Part shown: one piece after another, positions 39,152 through 51,868 of the stretch
How the letters are laid out: each line of letters begins with the position of its first letter
Position numbering within the stretch: position 1 is the first letter of the stretch
From: Ehretia macrophylla
Lineage: Eukaryota; Streptophyta; Magnoliopsida; Boraginales; Ehretiaceae
DNA: 64,000 nucleotides
Assembly (NCBI GenBank): GCA_037974665.1
Contig: CM075770.1
Location: forward strand, 2,740,501-2,804,500
Reading direction: 5' to 3'
Position numbers and translations under genes: made by a program
Notes under the pieces: model-generated
Seen by the model: the letters and a program-made list of their open reading frames with translations, nothing else
What the model was told of the DNA's origin: nothing
The model's database searches: none

Positions 39152-42100
39152 CTACCTGGGTTGCATCTGAGTAATTGATACATTGTTGAGAGAGAAATTC
39201 TTAGCCTTGCCATCGGAGAGGCTGGATTCCATTGAACTCCCTCCAATGAAAAAGGCGGGTTGTTTTGGAGTTGAGTTTAGTGTTGCATCATTCGTTATCA
39301 TAGAAATAACATCAGACATTGTAGGTCTATGGGATGGATTTTCCTGAACGCACAAAAGACCAACATGAATGCATCTCAATACTTCATCGCTTTGGTATGA
39401 TGATTTAGCTACTCTTGGATCCATCAACTCCAGAGGTCTACCTTGTTTCCATAATTCCCATGCCTGAAAGAAAACTATTTTAGGTCAAGAAAAAAAATCG
39501 ATGTCAACCTGTTCAAAGTTGGTATAGATTAAAAAAAAAAGAGTAACACATAAAAGGTACGAAACTTACATGTCCTATTAGGTTGAGAGGGCGTTCTAAA
39601 TCGAAAGAATTGTAGTTCTTTTTGCCACTAACAATCTCAAGCAACAACACTCCAAAGCTGAAGACATCGGACTTGATTGAGAAAATACCTCCCATGGCAT
39701 ACTCGGGAGACATGTAACCGCTGCAGTAATCATTTACGGGTATTATTGTTAATATTTATCAAAGAAAAATGCTTAAACAGATCTTCTCCTAACGATGATC
39801 ATTAATATAATATACATACTACGTTCCAACAACTCTGCTAGTATTTGCTTCAGATGCATGCTTTTCAAATATTCTGGCTAAGCCAAAATCTGATATCTTT
39901 GGATTCCACTCATCGTCAAGTAAAATGTTACTAGCTTTTAAATCTCTGTGAACAATTCTCAATCTTGAATACTTATGAAGATAAAGAAGTCCTTGAGCTA
40001 TCCCCTCAATGATGTTCAACCGCTTATTCCATTCTAAGAGACTATCGCTGGAAGGATCTGCAAGATAATTCAAAGAGTGGAATGCTGAGGATCTTTTGAC
40101 AACATCAAGTACTATTTGAAGCGAATTGAAAATGTTGGATGCAAGTGTTGGAGAAAACTTACTAAATAGGAAAATATCTAAGCTTTTGTTGGGCATGTAC
40201 TCATAAATTAGTAACTTCTCCTCTCCTTTGATGCAACATCCCAGAAGCCTAACTAAATTATCATGCTGGAGTTTGGCAATAAGTAAAATCTCGTTTTTGA
40301 ACTCCACAAGTCCTTGCCCTGAACTCCTTGAGAGTCTTTTTATTGCTACTAATTTCCCATCCCGAAGCTTCCCCTAGAGTGAAGAAAAAGTTGTTAACAA
40401 TGTTAATGATTGCTCGCAAATTGGTAAATTACAAATTCAAATAGCAATATATAAGATTCTGAGCGACTCCACCATGATGATTTTGATAAGACGGTTTTAC
40501 AAGAATAATTACCTTGTAAACAGGCCCAAATCCACCCTCTCCTAGCTTGTTTGCCACAGAGAAATTCTCGGTTGCAGCTGTTATGCTTTCAAAGCTAAAA
40601 ATTTGCAGTTCATGGCCCCTCCTTTCGCTGCTAGATATGGCAAGCCCTGGACCAACTCCGAGCTCAGAAAACATCTCCTGCTCTGCCTTAGAACCTAATC
40701 AAACACACGAAAGAATCAGTGAAAACTCATCTACTCCCATGGAATTTTCATTTCAACTCCAGACACCAAAGATATATTACCTCTTGACTTGATTCTCCTT
40801 CTCAGAAAGCATATACAACCAAGGAAGGATACAAATGCAGCCCCACAAACTGCCGCGATGATCCATTTCCGCGCGTTTTCCTCTGCCTCTGCCTCTATTG
40901 GATATCAAAGAATTGGAAAGTTTTTACTTTACATTCATCATTTGACATGTAACATGTATGTAAACAAGAGCCACAGACTGGTACACTAGCATAATCTAAG
41001 TTTAGATAAGTTGTTATAGCTTCAATGGTTGCTTTCATTGAAACGTTTTCAGACAATATATGAAGTAGACTAATTTCTCCATACTATCTGTAGAGATTTC
41101 ATTAAAATCGGATGAGGAAATTCTACGAGGAGCAAACCTTTAGTCGTACGAACAAAATAAAATGTCTCAGGAGCGTAAGAATCATTTCTGCATTTGAGTC
41201 TTTCGTCCCAGAGATCGCATCCGGTTTCATTGTTATTGCTTGAAGAATATCCAAGGCAAGAACAATTCATTAAGCACTTCTGCCGACAATCAAAGATACT
41301 CAGCTCACTGTTATCAGACTTAAAAGGCGTACTATCCATGTAGCCTCGAGCTATTTCAATGGTGTAAGGACGAGATATTCTACACTGGGGCAATCTATCT
41401 CCTACACAACCTTCTTTGAAGGTACTGCATCCACTAAAACTTTTCCATCCTTGAGATCCTTGTATAGAACCGTCTAAAAACATCCAAAACATCGCCATGG
41501 GCTCTCGGGTAGAGGTAAAAGTGAAGTACTTCTCGTTCGCGTTCTGGATGTAGCTAACATTAATGTTATTATCAAAGAATCCGGGCAAATACTGAAAATT
41601 TCCGTTCAGCCAAGGTCCACTAGTCCAGTAAGGCTCTCCTTGCCGCAAGATGATCAATTGATTTGTACCGTTTGAGTCAAGCGCTAGGGTGTAAGAAGCT
41701 GAGGCAGGAATGTCATAAGTCAGCCACGAAGTTAGGTTCCATCTATGATCAGTTTTGAGATTGATTCCAAGCTTCATTCCAGAGATGATCCTGTCTGTCG
41801 GATGATCAAAGCTTTGCCACAAGAGTTCCCCTTTAGACCCGTCCGGGTTCAGTTCCATGAGTTCAAGATTGCCTGAATCAAGCAGCGTGGTGCTAGCATT
41901 CGCCTTTGCTGTAACAGAGTTAAGTTCAATACTCTGATTGCTTCCACCATACAAAAGTTTCAATTTCCCATCACTGTCCAGCTTCAAGTATGCAGATGAA
42001 GAAGGAATCGGCCGGTCGCGGTTGGCAATCCATACAGTACCTCGGAGAGAAAATTCTCCATTAAAAGAAATGCCCAAGTATCGGTTTCTTGAATTTCCAA

Positions 42101-42269
42101 GGATGAAAAATCCAAGCACAAACAGGCCATTTGCTGAGGTGAGATTGTCCCAATCTGATAATTGCTCACCTTGAAGTATTGTGTCTCTCACTGAATAACA
42201 AGGCTTGAGAATTAACAAGAAGCTTGATAAACATAGAAAAATAAGCAAGTTTCTTATTCTAATGGTCAT
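39152..42269 (-). CDS. G-type lectin S-receptor-like Ser/Thr kinase, copy B (intact)
   Basis: Plasma-membrane receptor kinase. Seven exons: 42269-41138, 40894-40781, 40694-40513, 40373-40163, 40057-39823, 39720-39570 and 39463-39152, all with GT...AG borders, totalling 2,337 nt and 778 residues. In order: signal peptide ([20 protein letters not shown]), B-lectin domain, S-locus glycoprotein region, PAN domain ([15 protein letters not shown]), transmembrane helix in exon 2 ([20 protein letters not shown]) followed by Arg/Lys, then kinase with [33 protein letters not shown] and GYMSPEYA, so it is an RD kinase with all core motifs. The C-terminus ends SITQMQPR. It resembles the CES101/At1g67520 group from memory. 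The ligand is unknown; roles in defence or development are typical of the family. The ATG at 42269 is used because the longer open frame begins at TTG. Confidence 0.92.
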
Positions 42270-43422
42270 GGTTGATGAGCAGCAAAGCAGGTATAGGCAA
42301 GCTAGAGATAAGTTGTGATATATGAACAAATTGGTGAATAACAAGCTATCTTGGCTGCTGAAAAGTCATCTTGCCAATTAGTATACCAGTCAATTAATCA
42401 ATTCCTGCCTAATGCTCCGTATGTCTCCACCAACAAGTAGAGGGTGACTTGCTAGTTTACTAAACGAATCATCGTTCACACTGAACCAAATCAAGTCTTA
42501 TTCGACTATGTAGGATCGACTAATCAACATTTGCACTAGAATTTTTGAATTAATTTTTGGAATTTCCTATCTTTACTTGGCCAGAAAAAGCTAACTGGTT
42601 GGCCAAGTACCAAAGCACCACTAAGAGTCCATTTTTTACCCAAAAGCTTGTTGTGCAGTGCCGTTTAAACCACCACTAAAAATCATATAGCAGCATGCTG
42701 AATGTTATAATAATTGAAAATTTAATTTCTTGGTTCAGTGATATGTAACTCGCTATGTGTGTGAGGCTTGTTGCATAGCAAGACATTACAAGCTTGAGTC
42801 TTACTGATTACGTTGTACGGTTTTAGACCTCCCTTTAATAAAAAAAAAAAAGTATTTGAGCAATAAATTTCAAATGGACTTCTCCACCAGAATGGTACAA
42901 ATTTATGTCCAAATCAGAGAAAGTGAAGGCTCATATTTTTTTGCAATATATATTTCTACAACATAGAAAAATATAAACTTCAAGGCCCGTATAAGAGATC
43001 TGAATTGTTTAAACCTAACACTCATTGGTTTTATGATTGAATCCATAATATTAGAGTTGAGTTTTGATCCAATCTTACCCATTATCCATCTATGTATGAA
43101 TTATTTCACCTGCTAATTGAGTCACCTTAGTATAAAACTCCATGATTATTAACATAATTAATGTTATTTAACATGAACCGACTTTCTACTACTGTTTGAA
43201 AATGCCCTGAATGTTAATGGGAACACAGGACCAAAAATGTGGATAATTAATGTCATATTTCTTGGAGAATCTATGCATGAAGACTTTTCGAAACAAAGGT
43301 TGCCTATTTTTCATTTCCACGAAATCTGAACTTGATGTGGACCAATTTGTTCAATGCAAATTGTTTGACCACGGAAATGTGTCTTTGTGGTGGTTGAGAA
43401 CTTTAGCATCGTAATTGAGACT
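42270..43422. other. Upstream region of receptor-kinase copy B
   Basis: Promoter side of copy B, similar to unit A up to about 43060. It ends at the Sirevirus insertion about 1.15 kb from the ATG. A second copy of the SINE-like element is at 42728-42851. Confidence 0.5.
42728..42851 (+). mobile_element. SINE-like element with A-rich tail, copy in unit B
   Basis: Homologous to 35897-36002, with an extra short insertion ('gcttgttgcatagcaag' region). It ends in an A run. Confidence 0.4.
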
Positions 43423-44581
43423 TGTTAGTTTAAAAGGCTTCTAAATTTTGATTAGTTTTAATGAGTTTGTTTAGTGTGTAAAAGCAAGGATGAATCAAGT
43501 TTGACTCCGACTTCAAGATTATCGAGCTAAAGAAGGAAAAAGAACATCGATCAACTTAAGGAGAAGATTCGAAGAATGAAGATGGAGTTATAAGGATGGA
43601 GACGGAAGTCATAAGGAGTATCGGTTGGGATTTGACTGGGATTTTTGGGGCTTGCAAATAGTATATGCTCAATAGTGATTCTCAAACACCGTTTTTTAAA
43701 TGTGTGTTTTTGTACCTTACACAATTTGTTCAAAAGAATCATTTTAAAAGAATCCAACCCTGACAGTCTTGGTTTCACCAGACGACCCCTCGGCGATCGG
43801 TGGCCAGAGGGTCGTCCGCCCGAGACCTGTCCACCGGCCGAGGGTCTCTCGATCGGTTGACTGGCAAACAGGAGTCGACCGGTTGGATCAAAAATGCTGA
43901 TTTAAAATATAACCGTTTGTGAACGTTGGGAGCATTTATTACACCATTTTTTCAGCTCTATTAAGAGCTCTCAACTGCAAAATTTAAAACTATTATTTCA
44001 AAGCATTTACCCTTGAGTTCTTTCATAATCCTAATCTTTGAATCATCATTGAGCTATACTTGAGCAAGAAATTGTGAGCAATATTGTGAGAAAATATTCA
44101 TTGTATTCATCTACCCTAAAAAGAGGACTTTTATTGTGATTCTCAAACACTTATTAAAAGAGAGAGTTAAACACTTTGAAATGAAGGATTTCATTGTCAA
44201 AGGTGTTGAAGTGAAAGTTTTGTATTGAGAAGAGTTGTTTTTCTATTGTAAAGTTTGAACTACCATTGTAGTTAGTTTGTGGACTTACCAACATTTGAAG
44301 AGCCACCATAGTGAAAATTGTTGAAATCCTAAGCGGGGAGCTTAGGTCGTGGACTTAGGCGGGGGTCGAACCACGCTAAAATCGCAATTTGCAATCTCTT
44401 TATCTCAACTCTCTCTTTTCATTATTTTCTGCACACCAAGTGTTTGATAAATTATTTCACTCACATTTTATATTGCTAGAGTGCAATTCTATCTAAGATT
44501 GTTTTTGATTAATAGAAAAAGTAGTATTATTGCCTATATAACCTAATTCACCCCCCTCTTAGGTTTAATTAAGGGACAACA
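43423..44581 (+). repeat. 5' LTR of the Sirevirus element
   Basis: 1,159 bp, TGTTAG...GGGACAACA. It has a GC-rich palindromic patch at about 43776-43900 inside otherwise AT-rich sequence. Compared with the 3' LTR it lacks one tandem copy in that patch and about 20 bp near its start. Confidence 0.93.
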
Positions 44582-44583
44582 AG

Positions 44584-44595
44584 TGGTATCAAGAG
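44584..44595 (+). other. Primer-binding site, initiator tRNA-Met type
   Basis: TGGTATCAAGAG starts 2 nt after the 5' LTR. This is the usual Copia primer site, with one change from TGGTATCAGAGC-type sequences. Confidence 0.85.
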
Positions 44596-44640
44596 TTAAG
44601 ACTTTGCATATAGCTTAACATCTAGCAAAGAAAAGATAAA

Positions 44641-46246
44641 TGGCAAACAATACTACTTCTCCTTATTTTGAAGGTTACTCTACTAATAGGCCTCCATTGT
44701 TTATAGGTACAAATTTCAATTATTGGAAAAACAAGATAGAAACATACATACAATCCGTTGATTATGCCTATGGTCACTAGTAGAAGATGGTCCTTATGCT
44801 CCAATGAAGGAGGTAACGGTTAAAGATGCCCCAAGTACAAGTGGAGTTGAGAAAGTCAAAACCATTCAAGTGTCCAAGGAAATGAAAGAGTTCAATGATC
44901 AAGACATTAGTATGATGACGAAGAATTCAAGAGCCAAGAACATTTTCTATTGTGCTCTAAACGAAACCGAGTATAGTCGTGTGAGTCAATGTGAAACTGC
45001 TCACGAGATTTGGAAGATGCTACACATGTCTTATCAAGGAACACCTCAAGTGAAGAATACCAAAATTGATCTTCACATTCATGAGTGTGAATTGTTTCGT
45101 ATGAAGGCTGGAGAATCACTAGATGAAATGCATCAAAGATTATCCACAATCGTAAACAACTTAAGTGCTCTTGGGAAAAAGTATCCAAATGAAGAACTCA
45201 ACCGGAGGCTTCTTATGGCTCTTCCAAAGGAATACAAACCAAATGTGACGTCTATTAGAGAATCAACTGATCTCTCCACGATTATGGTACATGAGCTCAT
45301 TTGCAACCTTGAAACGGAAGAGCTTGTATTGAATCAAGAAAAAATAATAGATGAAGAAGAAAAGAAGACAAGGAAATCACTTGCTCTCATTGCTCAATCT
45401 CAATCGAGCGATGAAGACAAAGATGATAGCGATCATGATGAGCTTGCACTTCTTGAAAAGAACTTTAAAAAGTTCTTGAAATACAAAAAGATGAAGAGAG
45501 AAGAGCCCATCAACAACAAAGTCAATAGGAGATTCAAATAAAAATTAGAAAAGGCCAAAGAAGAGATAAAATGCTTCAATTGTGACAAACCGGGACACAT
45601 CAAAGCAAAATATCCAAAATTGATCAAAGGAAAGCAAAAGGTAATGAAGGCGTGTGTTGAGGACGATGTATCAACCAGTGATAAAAGTGGAAGCGAAACC
45701 GAAGTGGCCATCTTTGTATGCTTCATGGCTAGAGATAATGAGGTAACTTCTTCGTCTTGTGATGAATCTTCTTCTTTATCTTCTAATGATGATGAATGTA
45801 CATTTGAGGAACTAACAAATGAATTTTCAAAACTACATGATAGTTTTCTTCTTGCACATTCGAAAGTAAAGAATCTTCAAAAAGAAAATGATGAACTTCA
45901 AAAGAAAATTAAGGAACTTAGAGATGAAAATGATACTCTTACCAAAGAAATGTGTGAATACTATCATTTAAAGTCCAAAAATGAATTAGAAATCAAAGAT
46001 TTTGAAAAACAACTTCTTGGCTTACAAAATGATCTAGTTAGATTTTCAAAAGGAACAAAGGTCTTGGATGAAATTCTTAGTTCTCAAAAATCACCACTCG
46101 ACAAAGGTGGAATTGGCTATGAGCCATTTTTTAAACCAAAGTCTTCAAAAACTATCTTTGTAAAAGCTTCTCAATCCTCAATTGTCCATCCACCATTTAA
46201 AGAATCACAAAAAATACAATTTGATAAAAAAGGGAGTTGGCTATAA
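44641..46246 (+). pseudogene. Sirevirus gag, with breaks
   Basis: The start ATGGCAAACAA at 44641 begins a typical gag N-terminus that stops at about 44780 after a frame change. The main UBN2-type gag body is 44804-45541 (EIWKMLHMSYQGT region), ended by TAA at 45539. Beyond it the zinc knuckle CFNCDKPGH lacks its last cysteine (Tyr instead), and 45620-46246 is an acidic coiled-coil region (LQKENDELQKKIKELRDEN). No open frame joins these parts. Confidence 0.85.
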
Positions 46247-46559
46247 GCCATATCAAAAGGGGTTGTAAAATTATTTTGTCAAAGCATCATCCTCTTGGAA
46301 TGTAGCCTCAACATCAAGAGGATCGTTTAAAAGATGCACTTATTGTGAGAATATTGATCATAATGCATCATGATGTAGATTTAGAAACATGGTGGGAAGA
46401 GATTCTCATATTCCTTTATAGCTTAGACCAAAATGGGTTGTTAGATGTGTTAGGACTTCGTACTAACACAAAAGGACCCAATAGAACCTTGGGGACCAAA
46501 ATGAACTTGATTTGTTTCTATAAATGATAGGTTGTCTTAAAGGTGAAGTACGAAGATAC

Positions 46560-49500
46560 TTGAGTTATTGATAGTGGGTGTTCAAAGCACATGACGGGAG
46601 ATGTATCTTTCTTTTATGAGATTGACAGAAACTTCAAATGTAAAGTTAGCTATAAAGGAAATGAATGAGGCAAAGTCATTGGTAAGGGTAGCATAGGAGA
46701 TATAAACTCTCTGTCTATTCATGATGTCTTGTATGTTAAAGGTCTTAAACATAATTTACTAAGTGTAAGTCAATTTCGTGATAATGGATTTAGAGTTGAA
46801 TTTCTATCTACTTGTTGCAAGGTGTATGATAAAGATGATAAAGTAATATTTGTTGGATTTAGATGTGATAATGTATATGTAATCAATCTTCATGAATTAA
46901 AGTGCCAAAATGTGACATGTTTAGTTACGATTAATAAAGATTCATGATTATGGCATAGAAGACTTGGTCATGCTAATATCAATTTACTTGCTAAACTTTC
47001 GAGAAAAGAACTTGTCATAGGTCTTCCTAAGACTAGATTTCAAAAAGACCATCTATGTAGTGCATGTCAATTTGGAAAATAACATAAGACATCTTTCAAA
47101 ACAATTAGCAAGATAACCACATCAAGGGCTTTACAAAAATTACATATGGATCTATTTGGTCCAATGGGTAAGACCTAGATATGTCTATGTTATTATAGAT
47201 ATGTCTAGATATGTCTATGTTATTATAGATGATTACACTAGATTCACATGGGTAAGACCTCTTGCACATAAAAATGATGTCTTCAATGAATTTGCTAAAC
47301 TTTGTAACAAGGTGCAAAATAAGAAAGGCTATTACATAAATTGCATCCATAGTGACCAAGTGACCAAATTTATAAATACATCTTTTATGGATTATTGTGA
47401 AGAACGTGGCATTGAACATAATTTTTTGACTCCTAGAACTCCTCAACAAAATGGGATAGTAGAAAGAAAGAATCGAACACTACAAGAAATGACAAGAACA
47501 ATGTTGAAAGAAAACAATTTGCCAACATACTTTTGGGATAAAGCTGTAAATACCATATGTTATGTGTTAAATGGTGTGCTAATTAGACATTTTTTAAAGA
47601 AAACACCCTATGAATTATGAAGAGGTAGAGCACCAAATGTATCTCATTTTAAAGTGTTTGGATATAAGTGTTTCATCCTTAATATAAAAGAACATCTTGG
47701 CAAATTTGATTCGAAATCGGATGAAGGACTTTTTATGGGTTACTCTTCAAGAAGTAAAGCTTATAGAGTCTTTAACAAAAGAAACATGCTTATCGAAGAG
47801 TCTATGCATGTGAATTTTGATGAAACTATTCCTTTTGTTTCGAGAAAAAATGATGATGATGTAGGTATTTCTAAAATTGACACTCAAATCTTACCTACAA
47901 CTATCGGTAACGAGGGAATCTCAAGAGATCCAAATGAGACAAATGTTGAAGAGGATCAAACCTCAAATGATGGTGAAACTCTAGAAAATCCACAAGGAAA
48001 TATACAACCAATGCAAAATGACCAAGAAGTGACAACAAATGATAATCTCCCAAAATGTTGGAAGTTTGTAAGAAATCACCCAAATAATCAAATTATTGGT
48101 GATCCTTCAAAGGGAGTAAGAACTTGTTCTAATCTAAATGCATATTGTGAAAATGTTATTTTTCTTTCTCAAGTAAAGCCTAAAAATGTTAAAGAAGTTT
48201 TAGATTATGAAGATTGGATAGTTGTCATGCAAGAAGAATTAAATCAATTTGAAAGAAGTAAAATGTGGCATCTAGTTGAAAAACCTAAGGACTATCCTAT
48301 AATTGGTGCAAAATGGGTTTTTAGAAATAAGTTAGATGAATCTGGGATTGTAACTAGGAACAAAGCTAGACTAGTGGCTCAAGGGTATAATCAAGAAGAA
48401 GGGATAGATTATGATAAAGACTTTTGCTCCAGTGGCTAAACTTGAATCCATTCATATGCTTCTTGCTTTTGCATGTTTTATGAACTTTAAATTATTACAA
48501 ATGGATGTAAAAAGTGCATTTCTAAATGGCTATCTTAAGGAAGAAGTATATGTGAAACAACCACCCGGATTTGAGGACACTAACTTGCCAAATCATGTAT
48601 ATAAACTGGATAAGGCATTATATGGCCTTAAGCAAGCACCTAGAGCATGGTATGATAGGCTTAGCAACTATTTGCTTGAAAAAGGGTTCACTAGAGGCAA
48701 ATTAAATTCCACCCTCTTTGTCAAAACAAAAGATAAAGATATATTGCTTGTACAAATTTATGTTGATGATATAATTTTTGGTGCTACTAATGAATCTCTT
48801 TGTGAGTATTTCTTTAAGTGTATGCACAAAGAATTTGAGATGAGTATGATGGGATAATTGAATTTCTTTCTCGGACTCCAAATCAAGCAAACGCAAGAGG
48901 GTACTTTCATCAATCAAGCCAAGTACACTAGAGAACTTATCAAAAAATTCGGACTTGAGTCAGTAAAAGAAGTGAGTACACCAATATCAACATCAATCAA
49001 GCTTGACAAAGATGAGGAAGGTAACAAGGTAGATAAAAAGCAATATCAAGGTATGATCAGAAGCCTTCTTTATTTAACTGCTTCTAGACCCGATATTGTA
49101 TTTGTTGTGTGCTTATGTGCTCGTTTTCAATCATGTCCTAAAGAGTCTTACTTAAATGCTGTAAAAAGAATCATTAGATATCTTAAGGGGACTATAGATT
49201 TAGGATTATGGTATCCAAAAAATACTTCAATTGAACTGGTAGGATATTCGGATGCGGATTATGCAGGAGATCGTGTAAACAGAAAAAATACTAGTGGATG
49301 CTGTCAATTTCTAGGACATTTATTAATCTCTTGGTCTAGTAAAAAACCAAAATAGTGTAGCTCTCTCTACAGCTGAAGCTGAATATGTATCTGCTGAAAA
49401 TTGTGTGACACGAATTCTTTGAATGAAACAAAATTTGCTTGATTATGGTCTTGTGTACGATAGTGTGCCTATTAAATGTGATAATACAAGTGTCATTAAT

Positions 49501-49718
49501 CTCACTAAAAATCCCATTCAACACTCTAGAACAAAACATATTAAAATTAGACATCATTTTATTCGCGATCATGTTCAAAAAGGAGATGTTGTGCTCAACT
49601 TTGTTGATTCTGTGAATCAATTAGCTGATATTTTTACCAAACCATTGCATGAGACTCAATCTTGTATGATAAGAAGAGAGTTGGGTATGCTTAAAATGTG
49701 TTTTAAAAAAAATATATA
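46560..49718 (+). pseudogene. Sirevirus pol (protease, integrase, RT, RNase H), with breaks
   Basis: Protease has DSGCSKHMTGD (about 46570). Integrase has the HHCC region (46945-47080), the catalytic core (DDYTRFTW, 47228; NGIVERKNRTLQEM, about 47451-47492) and the end segment (47654-47830). RT has KSAFLNG (about 48510) and the YVDD catalytic motif (about 48761). RNase H has YSDADYAGD (about 49247) and TAEAEYVSAE (about 49370). Breaks include TGA at about 46561, stops near 46945, 47080 and 47618, a frameshift at about 48413, TAA at 48855, a frameshift at about 49347 and TGA at about 49420. A short tandem duplication (about 47175-47230) disturbs the start of the integrase core. Confidence 0.88.
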
Positions 49719-50177
49719 ACTTGAAGTTTTTTTTGGTGTATTGCAATTTCTGACATAACGGAAGAGGCGTCTTCCACCGGTCGACTGGTAAAGCACACCC
49801 TCGTCCGGTGAACGTGCCTCGGGCGAACGAGGGTATGACACCGGACGACTGGCGCGTTCACCCTCGTCCGGTCGCGGCACTGACGGGCAAAAGGTTTAAA
49901 ACTTCAAAATTCATCTTCAAACCACAATTCTTCTTCATTCATAATTCTTCAACTCTTCAAATTCTCTCCCACTTCAATTCCACTACTTTGCATTGTCTTC
50001 TATTATCTTCAAAATCTCATCCTTACATCGCAAACAAAAAGGCCAAACTCCCAAGTTTCACAACTCATCCAATTTTCTTTTAAATCTTTTCCATAACTCT
50101 TTAGCAATCGTTGTTGCACCCCAAGTGCTCGACAAAATTCCTCAACCAAACTTTATTGCAAATTCTCTTGTATACTT

Positions 50178-51359
50178 ATGGCATCATCGTCTAGACAAGT
50201 ATCCAAGAGACAAAGGACTGCATTTAGGCCTCATACTGTTGATCCTTGGGATCCAATGTACGTGATCGTACCAGGATATTTTTCTAAAAATGATATATTA
50301 TGGGGTAAGCGCATTGATCCTTCAGATTTTTTAGATAACACTAAACCCTACAAATTGCTTTGTTATCAACGATGGCTTCCCTTGTTTGGACTCGAGGACA
50401 TCAACTGTGATTTATTAGTTCGTGAGTTTTATGCCTATGCGGTAGAGGGTGAACAAGCCGGTGTGCGGGGGATAAAGAGTCGAGTAAATGACATAAACAT
50501 CTTTGTGAGTGAACAAGACATTGCTAATTTATTTGTTATCCCACGGAGTGGTCTCAAACTTTATGTCGCTTCCAACTTACCCTTTGAACTACATGAAAAC
50601 GCCCACAAGGAGATGTGTGCTACATTGTGGGATGACAAGGGAAGGTCAGAAACGTTTTTGCCCAAGCGAGATCAGCTTTGTGCCGAAAAACGGTTGCTCC
50701 TCTACGTCCTAAATCGATCTATCATGCCTCGCAATATCAAAGACGGGACAATTCCATCTTTCACAGGTTATGTGCTGCACCTCATGTACACCAAGATCAA
50801 AATAAATCTTCCATACATTGTGCTTAGTCATATGCTAGCCTTTAAGAAGAAAACCTTGCTCTATGGGATGCTTCTGTGTCACTTCTTCAGTCTTAAGGGT
50901 ATTGATCTTATTGGTCAATTTGCACCCTTAAATGAGTCCACCTACCTCCTTGACAAATACTATATGGATAGACAAACCATGGCTCGTGAAAATAATGACA
51001 TTGTCTACATTCAACAATGTCAATTCCGTAAGGTTCAATATGAGGTAGTTGATGATCTAGAGAATTATGACATTGGGGAAGAGGGTGATGAAAGTGAAGC
51101 TGCGAGTGAGAGTAGCGATGAAGGAGAGCATGAAGGCAGAGATGTTAATATTGGTCCTTCATGAGTTGATATTGGTGGCGCTAGTTCGTCCACAAGAAGC
51201 AGACTTCGTCCAATCACTCTTGAAGAAGTCAATACCAAAGTTGATAATCTGACTTCAAAAGTTGATAAGTTATTCTTAACTGTTGGTGAAGTCAAGACCG
51301 AGATGAAAGGCTTGAACAAGATGTTTGAGAAGCTCTATGAGAAATTCATGAAGGATTAA
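50178..51359 (+). pseudogene. Sirevirus extra 3' ORF with one in-frame stop
   Basis: A 328-codon open frame (50178-51164) starts MASSSRQVSKRQ and ends in an acidic Glu/Ser tail. It matches the type annotated as 'putative plant transposon protein', present between pol and the 3' LTR of some Sireviruses and sometimes called env-like. After the TGA at 51162-51164 the same frame stays open to TAA at 51357 and encodes a heptad-like helical segment (VNTKVDNLTSKVDKLFL), so the ancestral product was about 393 residues with a C-terminal coiled coil. No clear signal peptide or strong membrane anchor is seen, so an envelope function is not supported. Confidence 0.75.
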
Positions 51360-51628
51360 GCCAGTTGTCATGCGATGCTTAGGATGCTTCCCTTTCCCCC
51401 TTCTCATTAAACTTTGCAACTTTCTTTTTCCAACAATCATGTTTTACTTCATGCATTCTTTTGATACTTTTTTTTTTTTATATTTCAACTCAATTGCTTT
51501 AGTAGTTTTTCCTTTCTATGACTTGCTTTACTTTGTGACTTTGTGTCAAGTGTTTGGTGTTCAAATCTAGACATATTTTTCTTTGCTTGCTAATGTTGTG
51601 TGTATGATCTTCATGTTTTGCTAATGAC

Positions 51629-51868
51629 AAAAAGGGGGAGATAAATACCAAAAATTGTATAAATAATAGAAGCATATCTAAAAAAAACTCATACATTAAG
51701 GAGGAGTTGTTATGTATGCACCTGTTGAGGGGGAGTTTTTTGAACAAACTTATATCTTAGGTTCAAACTAACTCAAATTGCACAAAATGCTAAATACTCT
51801 CTCAAACTCATTATGCTTATATTGTTATTATTTGAGATAAGTTTTGTCATCATCAAAAAAAGGGAGAT
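51629..51868 (+). other. Several polypurine tracts before the 3' LTR
   Basis: Purine tracts at 51629-51642 (AAAAAGGGGGAGAT), about 51698-51706, about 51726-51735 and the proper tract at 51855-51868 (AAAAAAAGGGAGAT), directly next to the 3' LTR. Multiple copies of this motif are a known Sirevirus feature. Confidence 0.8.

Larger units (their letters stand above)
37060..43060. repeat. Right unit (B) of the tandem receptor-kinase duplication
   Basis: Partner of 29570-36210. It contains the intact receptor kinase. The outer limits are estimated from fading similarity. Confidence 0.8.

Noticed and set aside
50178..51359. Retroviral envelope protein in the Sirevirus element
   Set aside because: No clear signal peptide, membrane anchor or cleavage site; the acidic and coiled-coil tail argues against it.
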